From Paracoccus gahaiensis (GTDB lineage: Bacteria > Pseudomonadota > Alphaproteobacteria > Rhodobacterales > Rhodobacteraceae), in contig NZ_SUNI01000006.1 in assembly GCF_005048225.1 (NCBI RefSeq), forward strand, positions 124,001-188,000: a stretch of DNA of 64,000 nucleotides. Reading direction: 5' to 3'. The notes under the pieces were generated by a model. That model searched no databases and was not told the DNA's origin. It worked only from the letters and a program-made list of their open reading frames with translations. The position numbers were made by a program, and so were the translations under genes. Shown here piece after piece: positions 26,940 to 35,407 of the stretch; position 1 is the stretch's first letter, and every line of letters begins with the position of its first letter.

Positions 26940-28828
26940 GAGGCCATCGCGGGGGCGAGGGCGGGCCGTTCCAGCGGCAGGTCGATGCGGCAGTCCAGAC
27001 GGTCGACGCCCAGATGATAGGTGGTCAGCGCCCCCAGGCTGTAGGGCAGGGCCTTCTCGATCAGGCGCCGGCCATAGCCGCTGTCCGGCGCCTGGCCCTG
27101 GGCGGGGTCGTGCAGGATGCCCTCTTCCTGCCAGTCGATCACCAGGCGGCGGCCCGTGGCCCCCTCCTCGACCTGCCAGCGGACCGTCAGGACGCCGCCC
27201 GCGCCGGACAGGGCGCCGTATTTTCGGGCATTGGTGGCCAGTTCATGCAGCCCCAGGGCCAGGGTCTGCACCAGCGAGGGGCGGATGCGCACCGGGGCGC
27301 CGTCCAGCCGGATGGTGCTGCCCTCGCGCGCGCCAAGCGCGTCCAGCTCCAGCCGCAGCAGGGCGGGCAGGGTGATCGGCTCGTGATCCGAGCGCGACAG
27401 CAGGCCCTGCACCCGCGACAGCGCCGACAGGCGGGCGTTGAAGCGGTCGAGGAAGGCCGGCGTCGGGCCGGTCCCCGCCATGGTCTGCGTCGCGATGGAG
27501 CGGACCACGCTGATCAGGTTGCGGGTGCGGTGCTGCAGTTCGGCGACAAGGACGCTCTGGCGGTCATGCGCCTCTCTCTGCGTCTGCACATCGGTCGAGG
27601 TGCCCAGCCATTCGGTGATGCGGCCCGCCGCGTCGCGCACGGGGGCGGACCGGGTGCGGTGCCACAGATGGGCGCCGTCCGCCGCGCGCCGGATGCGGAA
27701 CTCGGTGTCCAGCCCGCCCCGGGCGTGCGCCTGATCCCAGGCCAGCATCACGCGGTCACGGTCCTCGGGATGGACGGCCTCCAGCCAGCCCCATCCGCGC
27801 GCCTGTCCGGACGACTGGCCGGTGAACGAGATCCATTGCGGGCTGGTCCAGATCCAGTCGCCGCGATCCAGCGACCGCCAGACCAGCTGCGGGATGCCCT
27901 CCATCAGGGTGCGCAGCGAGGCGTCGGCCTTGTGGCGCTCGGTCACATCCCGCCCGATCCGGACGAAGCCCGTCAGCCGGCCCCCGGGGTCGCGCAGCGC
28001 GCGGACCGCGCCCTCGATGAAGACCTGCGCGCCGTCCTTGCGCTGATGGGGGCGCGTGATCGGCGCCGAGCCGTCGCGGGCGGCGGCCTGGGTCTGGGTG
28101 CAGGGCTGGCCGGTCTGGCGGTCCTCGGCGGTGGCGACCAGCGCGCCGGGCCGACCGACCGCCTCGGCCGCCGTCCAGCCGAACACCGCCTGCGCGCCGG
28201 GCAGCCAGTCGGTGATGATGTCGTCGGGATCGGTGACGAAGATCGCGTGGTCGGTGACCGATTCGACCGTCAGGCGAAAGCGCTCTTCCGATTCGCGCAG
28301 GGCATTCGCCTTCAGCAGCCGGTCGATCAGCGGTCCCATGACGGCGCTGTAGGTGCGCAGGAACTGGATGTCGTGATCCGCGAAGCGGTGCGGCTTCGTG
28401 TCGTCGACCTGCAGCAGGCCATAGACGATGCCGCCGGGCAGCAGGATCGGCACATTGGCCAGCGCCACCACGCCCTCGTCGCGCATGAACTGCGGCACCT
28501 CGAACCGGGTCTCCTCTGCGATGTCCGGGCTGGTCACGGGGTGCCCGCATTTGATCGAATAGCTCTCGGACGAATGCTCGGTCATGGGGATGCGGACCCG
28601 GCCCACGACGTCGGGATTCCAGCCGATCCCCGCGCGCAGGAACATCTGGCCGCCACCTTCCTGCAATTCCAGCACCTTGGCGCGGCGGGTGCCCAAAGCC
28701 TGGGCGACCAGCCGGCAGGCCTCGTGCAGCATCTTGTCCAGATCGTCGTGCCGGGCCGCGAAATCCCCGAAATCCGCCAGCGTTTTCTGGCGTGCCGCAT
28801 AGATCCCGATGATGTCGTCTTCGGTCAT
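26936..28828 (-). CDS. HWE-family sensor histidine kinase (GAF-PAS-PAS)
   Basis: About 630 residues from the ATG at 28828 (a TTG 15 codons earlier is possible). Order: GAF domain about 15-165, PAS about 175-290 (ERFRLTVESVTDHAIFVTDPDDIITDW), PAS about 295-415 (PQLVWRSLDRGDWIWTSPQWISFTGQ), then the kinase. The H-box ELQHRTRNLISVVRSI starts near residue 430, the N-box HELATNARKYGAL near 528, and the HWE-type IDWQEEG follows. No membrane segment is seen, so it is a cytoplasmic sensor. This kinase class feeds PhyR-type receivers in the general stress response, matching its neighbours. Confidence 0.92.
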   Translation of the reverse strand: MTEDDIIGIYAARQKTLADFGDFAARHDDLDKMLHEACRLVAQALGTRRAKVLELQEGGGQMFLRAGIGWNPDVVGRVRIPMTEHSSESYSIKCGHPVTSPDIAEETRFEVPQFMRDEGVVALANVPILLPGGIVYGLLQVDDTKPHRFADHDIQFLRTYSAVMGPLIDRLLKANALRESEERFRLTVESVTDHAIFVTDPDDIITDWLPGAQAVFGWTAAEAVGRPGALVATAEDRQTGQPCTQTQAAARDGSAPITRPHQRKDGAQVFIEGAVRALRDPGGRLTGFVRIGRDVTERHKADASLRTLMEGIPQLVWRSLDRGDWIWTSPQWISFTGQSSGQARGWGWLEAVHPEDRDRVMLAWDQAHARGGLDTEFRIRRAADGAHLWHRTRSAPVRDAAGRITEWLGTSTDVQTQREAHDRQSVLVAELQHRTRNLISVVRSIATQTMAGTGPTPAFLDRFNARLSALSRVQGLLSRSDHEPITLPALLRLELDALGAREGSTIRLDGAPVRIRPSLVQTLALGLHELATNARKYGALSGAGGVLTVRWQVEEGATGRRLVIDWQEEGILHDPAQGQAPDSGYGRRLIEKALPYSLGALTTYHLGVDRLDCRIDLPLERPALAPAMAS

Positions 28829-28865
28829 GGAGGGCAGGACCTCGCTGTGGGATTCATCTTGCAGT

Positions 28866-28879
28866 CTATGCAATCATAG
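28866..28879. promoter_or_regulatory. Inverted repeat in AT-rich divergent promoter region
   Basis: CTATG-CAAT-CATAG is a perfect 5-base inverted repeat in the divergent region between the kinase (minus) and the response regulator (plus). Bases 28860-28960 are unusually AT-rich for this genome and should hold both promoters. No GGAAC-type site was found there. Confidence 0.35.
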
Positions 28880-29089
28880 GCAACTTGGGATAGCAAAACG
28901 TAATAGTTCGATTCATGCCAGATTGTAGATGCGTACCTGCAACAAATGTGCAAATCTATATGTCTAAGTCCGTCGGACCGGCAGTCATGTCGGTTCGTGA
29001 TAGATCCAGGGGACCCGGATTTGCGCATGTCGGTCGGGGCGGATGCCGCCTCGGCTTCTGGTTTGCGATCCCGGAGGGGTGAAAAACAC

Positions 29090-29458
29090 ATGATGTACCG
29101 AATCATGATCGTCGAAGACGAGTACTGGACCGCGATGCATCTGGCCAACGAGGCCCGCGATCGCCGCGCCATCGTCCTCGGCCCGATCAGCTCGATCGAG
29201 AAGGCCGTCCAGTTCATCGAAAGCGCCGAGCCGCCGGATGTCGCGATCCTGGACATCCAGCTGCGCTTCGACGAGGTCTTTCCGCTGGCGGACCTCATGC
29301 GCAAGGCGCAGATCCCGTTCATCTTCGCCACCGGCTACGAGCCCGAGGACCTGCCCGAACGCTTTGCCGACGTCCCGCATTTCGTGAAGCCGTTCATCGG
29401 CGGCGAATGCGTCGATGCGGTGCTGGACCTGGCCGCCGCACGCCGCGCCGCCTCCTAG
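29090..29458 (+). CDS. Single-domain response regulator
   Basis: A 122-residue receiver starting MMYRIMIVEDEYWT, with the acceptor Asp near residue 55 in AILDIQLRF, FATGYEP, and the conserved Lys in HFVKPF. The IVEDE...DIQL...KPF pattern resembles the C-terminal receiver of PhyR proteins. It is divergent from the HWE kinase gene. ATG 29090 follows GGAGGGG at 29073. It could be the receiver half of a split PhyR-like switch or a simple phosphotransfer partner of the kinase. Confidence 0.88.
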   Translation: MMYRIMIVEDEYWTAMHLANEARDRRAIVLGPISSIEKAVQFIESAEPPDVAILDIQLRFDEVFPLADLMRKAQIPFIFATGYEPEDLPERFADVPHFVKPFIGGECVDAVLDLAAARRAAS

Positions 29459-29520
29459 GCGGCGCCGTGTCGGGGCAAGGGGTCCGGGCCGTCGATGCCT
29501 GCCTTCCCCCCGGACATGCA

Positions 29521-29549
29521 AACGGGCGGCGCTTTCCGCGCCGCCCGTT
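29521..29549. terminator. Bidirectional terminator hairpin
   Basis: AACGGGCGGCG and CGCCGCCCGTT are perfect 11-base inverted arms (12 with the next pair) around a CTTTCCG loop. It lies between the convergent response-regulator and exported-protein genes. T-runs are short on both sides. Confidence 0.65.
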
Positions 29550-29564
29550 CCATGCCCGCCGCGA

Positions 29565-30518
29565 TCACTCGCTGCGGTCGTCCACGATGATCTCGACGCC
29601 GTTCTCGGTCGCATAGACGGCGATCACGTCCTCGGGGGCCCGGTCCTCGGCCTCCAGCGCCTCGACGATGCGGGGGTTCTGCTGCATCGCGGCCTGCAGG
29701 GCCTGACGGCTGTCGCCGGCCTCCTCCATCGCCGTGTCCAGATCGCCGCGCGTGCCCATCGAGGTACCGGCGGTCTGCGTGCTGCCCGTGGCCAGCCCTT
29801 CCGAGATGCCCGCCGGGCTGCCGGATGCCTGCGCCGCCGTGCCCGAGGCCGCGCCCGGCGCGCCGCCCGAATCCTCGACCGTCTCGTTCGTGGTGCGACC
29901 GCCGGTCATCGGCGGATTGGATTCCTCGGCGGTGGCCATCGAGGCGCCGCCCGTCTCGTCGACCTCGCTCAGCGGCAGGATCTGCAGGCGGGTGGTGGTG
30001 TCCAGCGTCTCGACCACGTCCTGGCCGATCTGGCCCTCGCGCAGGTCCTCGGCCAGACGGGTGCGGGTCAGGGCATCGGGTTCGGCCGAACCGCCCGAGT
30101 CCTCGGCCGAGCCGGTGTTCTGGCCGCTGCCGGTGATGGTGGGCTGGGTGCCCTCGGCCCCTTCGGGTGCCATGCCCCCGGTCGTGTCGGCGTCGCCCTC
30201 GGTCTCCATCTCCGTGCCGGACTGCATCTCGGCCCCGGCGTCCGCCTCGGTTCCGGCTTCGGGCATCTCCGCGCCGGCATCGGGAAGCTCGGCCTCGGGC
30301 GGATCGACCCGGGCCGCCCCCTCGTTCTCGACCGGCTGCGCGCCGTCGCCGCCCACGACCGAGCCCGCCGCCCCGGCGCCGCCGCCCAGTTCCTGCTCGG
30401 CCTGACCCCTGTCCAAGGGGGCCTCGGAGGGGGCCGCCGTACCCTGCGCCCAGGCCGGGCCGGCAAGGGCCACGGCCAGAAGGGCCGCGGTGTTGGTCTG
30501 CATCAGATGTCGTGCCAT
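29565..30518 (-). CDS. Exported acidic low-complexity protein
   Basis: A 317-residue protein with a signal peptide (AALLAVALAGPAWAQ) followed by a long Gly/Ala/Glu/Thr-rich, acidic, probably disordered region. Only the last 50 residues (QALQAAMQQNPRIVEALEAEDRAPEDVIAVYATENGVEIIVDD) look folded. ATG 30518 follows AAGGA. I do not recognise a family. An EcfG-type promoter 49 bases upstream of the start implies production in stress or stationary phase; a periplasmic or surface role is likely. Confidence 0.72.
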   Translation of the reverse strand: MARHLMQTNTAALLAVALAGPAWAQGTAAPSEAPLDRGQAEQELGGGAGAAGSVVGGDGAQPVENEGAARVDPPEAELPDAGAEMPEAGTEADAGAEMQSGTEMETEGDADTTGGMAPEGAEGTQPTITGSGQNTGSAEDSGGSAEPDALTRTRLAEDLREGQIGQDVVETLDTTTRLQILPLSEVDETGGASMATAEESNPPMTGGRTTNETVEDSGGAPGAASGTAAQASGSPAGISEGLATGSTQTAGTSMGTRGDLDTAMEEAGDSRQALQAAMQQNPRIVEALEAEDRAPEDVIAVYATENGVEIIVDDRSE

Positions 30519-30566
30519 GTCGTGTTCCTTCACTCAGATGCGCCCGTCCGGGCGGTGTGAAGGTCC

Positions 30567-30591
30567 AACCGGGGGCAGGGGCGAATGTTCC
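30567..30591 (-). promoter_or_regulatory. Candidate EcfG promoter of the acidic exported protein
   Basis: Minus strand GGAAC (30591-30587), 16 bases, GGTT (30570-30567), about 50 bases upstream of the start codon. Confidence 0.65.
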
Positions 30592-30678
30592 GGGGGCCGG
30601 GGCGTGACGGGCCCGATCCGGGGGCGGGGGCGGTCACGTTCGCGCGGGTCCGGCGTGAGCCTTGGCCCCACATGCAGA

Positions 30679-30708
30679 GGGACCGGCGCCCTGCCAGGCG
30701 CCGGTCCC
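30679..30708 (-). terminator. Hairpin after the ferritin-like gene
   Basis: GGGACCGGCGCC and GGCGCCGGTCCC form a perfect 12-bp stem with a 6-base loop, 26 bases beyond the DUF2383 gene end. No T-run follows on the minus strand. Confidence 0.55.
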
Positions 30709-30733
30709 GTCGGACGGTCTGCAAGATCTGGGA

Positions 30734-31183
30734 TCAGGCGGTTTCGGAGGCGCCGATCATCCAGTCCCGGTGGCGCTGCTCGTCGGCCAGCGCCTTGCGG
30801 AAGAAGGCCACCGATTTCGGCAGCGCGTCGGCATGGGTCGAGGCGCGCTCATAGGCGGTGACGGTGTCCTCCTCGTTCGTGCGCATCGCCTTGAGGATCG
30901 TGCTGTCGCCCAGAAGCCCGGCCAGCGCGACCTTGCCGGTGGTCAGCATCTGCTTCATGTCGCCCTCCAGCGGCGCCTCGGCCCCGGTCTCGGCGGCGAT
31001 CTCGTTCAGGACGTCCAGATGCTGCAGGTGATCCTGGCGGAAGGCCTCGACCTGCGCGGCCAGGATCGGGTCCGACAGGCGCGAGATGGTGGATTCATAG
31101 GCCGCGATCGCGTCGCGCTCCAGCAGGATCAGGTTGGTGACAAGATCCGTGATCCGGTCTTCGGTTCCGACGGTGGTTGCCAT
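30734..31183 (-). CDS. Ferritin-like DUF2383/PA2169-type four-helix protein
   Basis: A 149-residue helical protein with LILLERDAIAAYESTI and the later DEQRHRDWMIGA, carrying the paired Glu and His positions of ferritin-like four-helix bundles. Members of this group are stress-linked but their chemistry is not settled. ATG 31183 follows AAGGAGACGACCC. An EcfG-type promoter lies 54 bases upstream, consistent with a stress role. Confidence 0.85.
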   Translation of the reverse strand: MATTVGTEDRITDLVTNLILLERDAIAAYESTISRLSDPILAAQVEAFRQDHLQHLDVLNEIAAETGAEAPLEGDMKQMLTTGKVALAGLLGDSTILKAMRTNEEDTVTAYERASTHADALPKSVAFFRKALADEQRHRDWMIGASETA

Positions 31184-31236
31184 GGGTCGTCTCCTTGTTC
31201 GCAAGACCGACCTGTCCGGCCGGCATCGGGGCGTGC

Positions 31237-31261
31237 AACCGGGCGGGGCGGCGTTTGTTCC
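31237..31261 (-). promoter_or_regulatory. Candidate EcfG promoter of the ferritin-like gene
   Basis: Minus strand GGAAC (31261-31257), 16 bases, GGTT (31240-31237), in the 102-base gap before the ferritin-like gene. Confidence 0.65.
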
Positions 31262-31285
31262 CGGCCCGCCCGGTCGCGGGGGATC

Positions 31286-32455
31286 TCAGGGCGTCAGCAC
31301 GACCTTGGTCCAGTCGTTCTGGTTCTCGGCAAAGTTGCGATAGCCGCGCGGGGCCTCTTCCAGGGACAGGCGGTGCGAGATCAGGAAGGTCGTGTCGATC
31401 TTGCCCTCCATGATCATGTCCAGAAGCCGGGTGCCGTAGCGCTGCACATGGGTCTGGCCGCTGCGGACCTGCAGGCCCTTCTCCATCAGCGCGCCAAGCG
31501 GGAACTTGTCGGCCATGCCGCCATAGACGCCGGGGATCGACACCCGGCCGCCCTTGCGCACCGCCATCAGTGCCATGCGCAGCGCATGGGCCCGGTCGGC
31601 GCCGATGCCGACCTTCTGCTTGGCGGCGTCCATCAGGTTGTCGGGCGCCATGCCGTGGCTTTCCATGCCGACCGCGTCGATGACCGCGTCGGGGCCCATG
31701 CCGCCGGTCATCTCCATCAGCGCCTCCAGAACATGGGTCTGGGTATAGTCGATGATGTCGGCGCCGAGGCCCCGGGCCAGGGCCAGGCGGTTCGGGTGGT
31801 GGTCGATGGCGATCACCCGCCCCGCGCCCATCAGCAGCGCGGATTGCACGGCGAACAGCCCGACCGGCCCGCAGCCCCAGACCGCGACGCTGTCGCCCGG
31901 CATGATGTCGCAATTCTCGGCGGCCATCCAGCCGGTGGGCAGGATGTCGGACAGGAACAGCACGTCCTCGTCGGGCACGCCGTCGGGGACCACGATCGGC
32001 CCCACGTCGGAATAGGGCACGCGCACATATTCCGCCTGGCCGCCGGGATAGCCGCCGGTCATGTGCGAATAGCCGAAGAGCCCGCCCACCGCATGGCCGT
32101 ACAGCAGCTCGGAGGCCTCCTGCGTCTCGACCGGGTTGGCATTGTCGCAGGCCGAGAACAGCGTCGCCTTGCAGAAGAAGCAGCTGCCACAGGAGATGGT
32201 GAAGGGCACCACGACCCGCTGGCCGGTCTTCAGCGTCGATTTCGGGCCGGTCTCGACCACCCGGCCCATGAATTCATGGCCCAGAATGTCGCCGCCCTGC
32301 AGCCCCGGGATGACCGCGTCATACAGGTGCAGGTCGGATCCGCAGATCGCGGTCGAGGTGACCTCGATGATCGCGTCGCGGGGGTTGACGATCTGGGGAT
32401 CGGGGACCGTGTCCATGCGGACGTCGTGCTTGCCGTGCCAGGTCAGTGCGCGCAT
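31286..32455 (-). CDS. Zinc-dependent alcohol/formaldehyde dehydrogenase-like protein
   Basis: A 389-residue medium-chain dehydrogenase. The catalytic zinc site is TAICGSDLHLY and GHEFMG; the structural zinc loop is present as CGSCFFCKATLFSACDNAN; the NAD fold is VWGCGPVGLFAVQSALLMGAGRVIAID. The length and the YGHAVGG...GGQAEYVRVPY insertion resemble glutathione-independent formaldehyde dehydrogenases. It starts with an ATGA overlap after the SRPBCC gene, so both share the stress promoter at 33107. Substrate unproven. Confidence 0.9.
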   Translation of the reverse strand: MRALTWHGKHDVRMDTVPDPQIVNPRDAIIEVTSTAICGSDLHLYDAVIPGLQGGDILGHEFMGRVVETGPKSTLKTGQRVVVPFTISCGSCFFCKATLFSACDNANPVETQEASELLYGHAVGGLFGYSHMTGGYPGGQAEYVRVPYSDVGPIVVPDGVPDEDVLFLSDILPTGWMAAENCDIMPGDSVAVWGCGPVGLFAVQSALLMGAGRVIAIDHHPNRLALARGLGADIIDYTQTHVLEALMEMTGGMGPDAVIDAVGMESHGMAPDNLMDAAKQKVGIGADRAHALRMALMAVRKGGRVSIPGVYGGMADKFPLGALMEKGLQVRSGQTHVQRYGTRLLDMIMEGKIDTTFLISHRLSLEEAPRGYRNFAENQNDWTKVVLTP

Positions 32456-33069
32456 CAGGTGTTCCTCTGGTTCGAAGCGGTGGCGATCTCGCCGGTTTCC
32501 AGCAGCATCTTCAGCCGCTTCAGTTCCTGCCGCCCGCGGGCCTTGGGATCGAGGCCGCGCAGCTTCGCGGCCCAATGGCCCAGAAGCCCGTAGGGCGGGA
32601 CATAGGCGACATGGGCCTCGACCTCGGTGCCGCGCCCGGCGGGGGCGTCGCGCAGGCGGATCTTGGCCTCGATCTGGAAGTCGGCACCCTCGACCGAGCG
32701 CCAGGCCAGGGATTCGCCGGCGCGGTCCTCGACCAGCCGCGTCTCGATGCGGAAGGGGCCGTGACCGCCGTCGATCACCCAGATGGGGCGGTCGGGCGTG
32801 CCCTCGATGGCGACCAGATCCTGCATGAACAGCGCCAGCTGTTTGGGGTCGCGCCACATGGCGTGGATGCGGTCGCGGGGCGCGTCGATGGTGACGGTGC
32901 GGCCCGTGACCTGATAGCCGCCGAACTGCAGCCGCTTGGCGGTGCGGCCCGGGGCGCTGTCGGCGGGATGGCGGGGGCCGGGCGTCATCAGGCGGGCCAC
33001 CCCCACCACGCCCAGGGCCAGGACGGCGACTCCGAGGATGGGGAAAAGATCGGATCTGCGGTCGGTCAT
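32455..33069 (-). CDS. SRPBCC-family (polyketide cyclase-like) membrane-anchored protein
   Basis: A 204-residue protein with one N-terminal membrane segment (DLFPILGVAVLALGVVGVARL) and a START/Bet v1-like domain (VTIDAPRDRIHAMWRDPKQLALFM ... HVAYVPPYGLLGHWAAKLRG). Such proteins bind hydrophobic ligands; this subgroup resembles cyclase/dehydrase-like envelope proteins. It is translationally coupled to the alcohol dehydrogenase gene. ATG 33069 follows AAGGAGG. Confidence 0.85.
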   Translation of the reverse strand: MTDRRSDLFPILGVAVLALGVVGVARLMTPGPRHPADSAPGRTAKRLQFGGYQVTGRTVTIDAPRDRIHAMWRDPKQLALFMQDLVAIEGTPDRPIWVIDGGHGPFRIETRLVEDRAGESLAWRSVEGADFQIEAKIRLRDAPAGRGTEVEAHVAYVPPYGLLGHWAAKLRGLDPKARGRQELKRLKMLLETGEIATASNQRNT

Positions 33070-33106
33070 GAAACCTCCTTGTCGCATGGGGCTGCGAGGG
33101 GGCCAG

Positions 33107-33131
33107 AACCACAGGGGTGGGCTTTTGTTCC
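33107..33131 (-). promoter_or_regulatory. Candidate EcfG promoter of the SRPBCC-dehydrogenase operon
   Basis: Minus strand GGAAC (33131-33127), 16 bases, GGTT (33110-33107), 38 bases upstream of the SRPBCC start and just beyond the DUF421 stop. Confidence 0.65.
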
Positions 33132-33139
33132 CGCCCGCC

Positions 33140-33616
33140 TCAGCGCGGGATGACGGTCATCGAGCCGTCCGTCTCCAGCACCACCGACTGCACCTGCGCC
33201 AGTTCGGTCTTGCCGCTGGAGCGCAGCGCGGCGTCGATCTCGTCGCGGGTGACGCGCTGCGTCCTCATCGCGCCTTCCAGCGGGCGGCCGTCATGGACCA
33301 GCAGCGTCGGCTCGGCCTTGATCAGCGCGCGGAAGCGATCCGAGCGGACTGACAGCCACGTGATCGCGTATTGCAGATAGACCAGCAGGGCCAGGGCCAC
33401 GACCCCCTCGACCAGGGGCACGCTGGCGGTCAGCAGCACGGTCGCCAGGGTCGAGCCCAAGGCCACGGTCACCACCAGATCGAAGGCGTTCATCTTGCTC
33501 AATGTCCGCTTGCCCGAGGCGCGCAGCATGACGATCAGCGCCAGATAGGCCAGCAGGCCGACGATGACCGTGCGGATCACGCCGGCCCAGTCATCGAAGA
33601 ACATCGGATCGGACAT
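33140..33616 (-). CDS. DUF421 (YetF-like) membrane protein
   Basis: A 158-residue protein with three N-terminal membrane segments (LLAYLALIVMLRASGKRTLSKMNAFDLVVTVALGSTLA) and a cytoplasmic domain with RDEIDAALRSSGKTELAQVQSVVLETDGSMTVI, both diagnostic of DUF421/YetF. The role is unknown; YetF-like proteins are linked to spore and stress functions. It is set just upstream of the stress-promoter-driven SRPBCC operon. Confidence 0.9.
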   Translation of the reverse strand: MSDPMFFDDWAGVIRTVIVGLLAYLALIVMLRASGKRTLSKMNAFDLVVTVALGSTLATVLLTASVPLVEGVVALALLVYLQYAITWLSVRSDRFRALIKAEPTLLVHDGRPLEGAMRTQRVTRDEIDAALRSSGKTELAQVQSVVLETDGSMTVIPR

Positions 33617-33694
33617 GGGGGTCGGCCTTTCATCGGGGGACGCTGCGGGGCGAACCGGGTCAAGCCGCCTTGTCCCCGATGGTTCCCCGCGGCC

Positions 33695-35407
33695 CTATCC
33701 CTGATGCCAGGGCAGCGCGCGGGCCCCGGCGCCGCGCAGGCTGACCTGCGCCAGCGCACACAGCGCCAGCAGCAGCAGCGTCGACAGGACCGAGACGGCG
33801 GCGGCGGCGGTCGAATTGCCCTCGTATTGCAGGGAAAACACCATGACGCCGATGGTCTCGTGCCCCGAGGACCACAGAAGCGCCGACAGGGTCAGCTCGT
33901 TCATCGCGGTCATCACCACCAGCATCCCCCCGGCCAGCGCGGCGGCCAGGACCGAGGGCGCGAAGATCCGGCCCATCCGGTCGGCCAGCCCCAGCCCGGC
34001 CAGACGCGCGGCCTCGTCCAGGCCCGGGTCCGCTCCTTGGGCCGCCGCCATCACCGGGCGCAGGACCAGCGGCAGGAAGCGCGCCAGATAGGCGATCAGC
34101 AGGATCGCGGCACTGCCGTAAAGCGACACCCCCAGCAACGGCAGGGGCGGCAGGAAGGCCAGGATCATCGCCAGCGCGACCACGGTGCCCGGCACGACCC
34201 ACGGCGCCTCGGCCAGCAGGTCCAGCGCGGTGACGGCGGGGCTGGGGCGGCGCGTCGCCAGATAGGCCAGGGGCAGCGTCACCGCGACGCACAGGATCGC
34301 CGCCGCGCCTGACAGCATCAGCGAATTGCCGAAGGCGCGGGTGACGGCGGCATTGGCCAGCACCCGGGCGTATTGGTCCAGGCTGGCGACCTCGACCGAA
34401 AAGGGCACCCCGATCGCGGGCACCAGCGAGGTCAGGACCAGCGCGGCCAGCGGCAAAATCGCGATGACCGCGACCCCCGCCCAGATCAGCGCCTGCGCCC
34501 AGAGCGGCGCGCGGCGCGAGGGCGAAAAGGCGCGCCCGCCCTCGATCCGCATGCGCAGCTGCCGCATCAGGGCCGCGCGCAGGGCCAGCGCCGCCACCGC
34601 GATCAGCGTCAGGATCAGCGCCAGCACCGCCACCTGCCCCGCGACCGAGGGGCCGAAGCCATTCAGCCGCTGATAGATCAGCGTGGTCAGCATCGGCACG
34701 CGGCCCGGAATGCCCAGCAGCGCCGGAATGCCGAAATTGCCCACGGCGGCAGTGAAGGCCAGCAGCGCGCCCGCCAGCGCCGAGGGTGCGACCAGCGGCA
34801 GGATCACCCGCATCAGCACCCGGGCGGGGGGGACGGCGGCGATGCGCGCGGCCTCGACCAGATCGGCGGGCACGGATTTCAGCGCCGCGCGGATCGCGAT
34901 GAAGACCAGCGGCATATGCTCGATCCCCATGACCAGCGCGATGCCCATGCGGGAATAGAGCGGATTGCCCTGCCCGGGCGCGGGCGCAAGCCCGAGGGCG
35001 CGCAGGATCGGGGATTGCGACCCCAGCAGCTCGATCCAGGACAGCGCCAGGATCTGCGAGGGGATGATCAGCGGCATCAGGATCAGGAAGGACAGCGCCG
35101 CACGGAACCGCATCCGCAGCAGCCCTACCGCCAGCGCCAGCCCTGCCCCCAGGGTCAGCGAGATCCCCACCGAGACCAGCGACAGCGTCAGCGTGTTCCA
35201 GAAGGCCCGGCCCGTGGCGCGCGCCGACAGCGTGTCGCGCATCGTGCCCAGCAGCTGCCCCTCGTCCCCGGGGCCGAAGGCGGTCAGCAGCAACTGCCCA
35301 AGCGGCCAGACGGTGATGAGGCCGACATAGACGCACAAGGCGAGGGCCAGCATGCGCTCGCCCCCGCCGGTCCTGCGGTCGCCGAGAAGGTGCAGGTCAG
35401 CCGCCAT
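33695..35407 (-). CDS. Fe3+-type ABC transporter permease (two permease domains)
   Basis: A 570-residue protein with about twelve membrane segments, made of two fused permease halves as in FbpB/SfuB. The first coupling loop is EAARIAAVPPARVLMRVILP and the second EAARLAGLGLADRMGRIFAP. It overlaps the binding-protein gene by 11 bases at its start. It imports ferric iron or a related ligand such as aminoethylphosphonate with the binding protein and ATPase encoded just upstream. Confidence 0.9.
   Translation of the reverse strand: MAADLHLLGDRRTGGGERMLALALCVYVGLITVWPLGQLLLTAFGPGDEGQLLGTMRDTLSARATGRAFWNTLTLSLVSVGISLTLGAGLALAVGLLRMRFRAALSFLILMPLIIPSQILALSWIELLGSQSPILRALGLAPAPGQGNPLYSRMGIALVMGIEHMPLVFIAIRAALKSVPADLVEAARIAAVPPARVLMRVILPLVAPSALAGALLAFTAAVGNFGIPALLGIPGRVPMLTTLIYQRLNGFGPSVAGQVAVLALILTLIAVAALALRAALMRQLRMRIEGGRAFSPSRRAPLWAQALIWAGVAVIAILPLAALVLTSLVPAIGVPFSVEVASLDQYARVLANAAVTRAFGNSLMLSGAAAILCVAVTLPLAYLATRRPSPAVTALDLLAEAPWVVPGTVVALAMILAFLPPLPLLGVSLYGSAAILLIAYLARFLPLVLRPVMAAAQGADPGLDEAARLAGLGLADRMGRIFAPSVLAAALAGGMLVVMTAMNELTLSALLWSSGHETIGVMVFSLQYEGNSTAAAAVSVLSTLLLLALCALAQVSLRGAGARALPWHQG

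Noticed and set aside
30519..30533. GGAAC just before the acidic exported protein
   Set aside because: It is part of the ribosome-binding site AAGGAACACGAC directly before the ATG; the real candidate promoter lies further up.
33653..33686. Possible EcfG promoter for the DUF421 gene
   Set aside because: GGAAC and GGTT are present but 25 bases apart, outside the 16-17 spacing; a GGGAC alternative has 15 bases and a mismatch.
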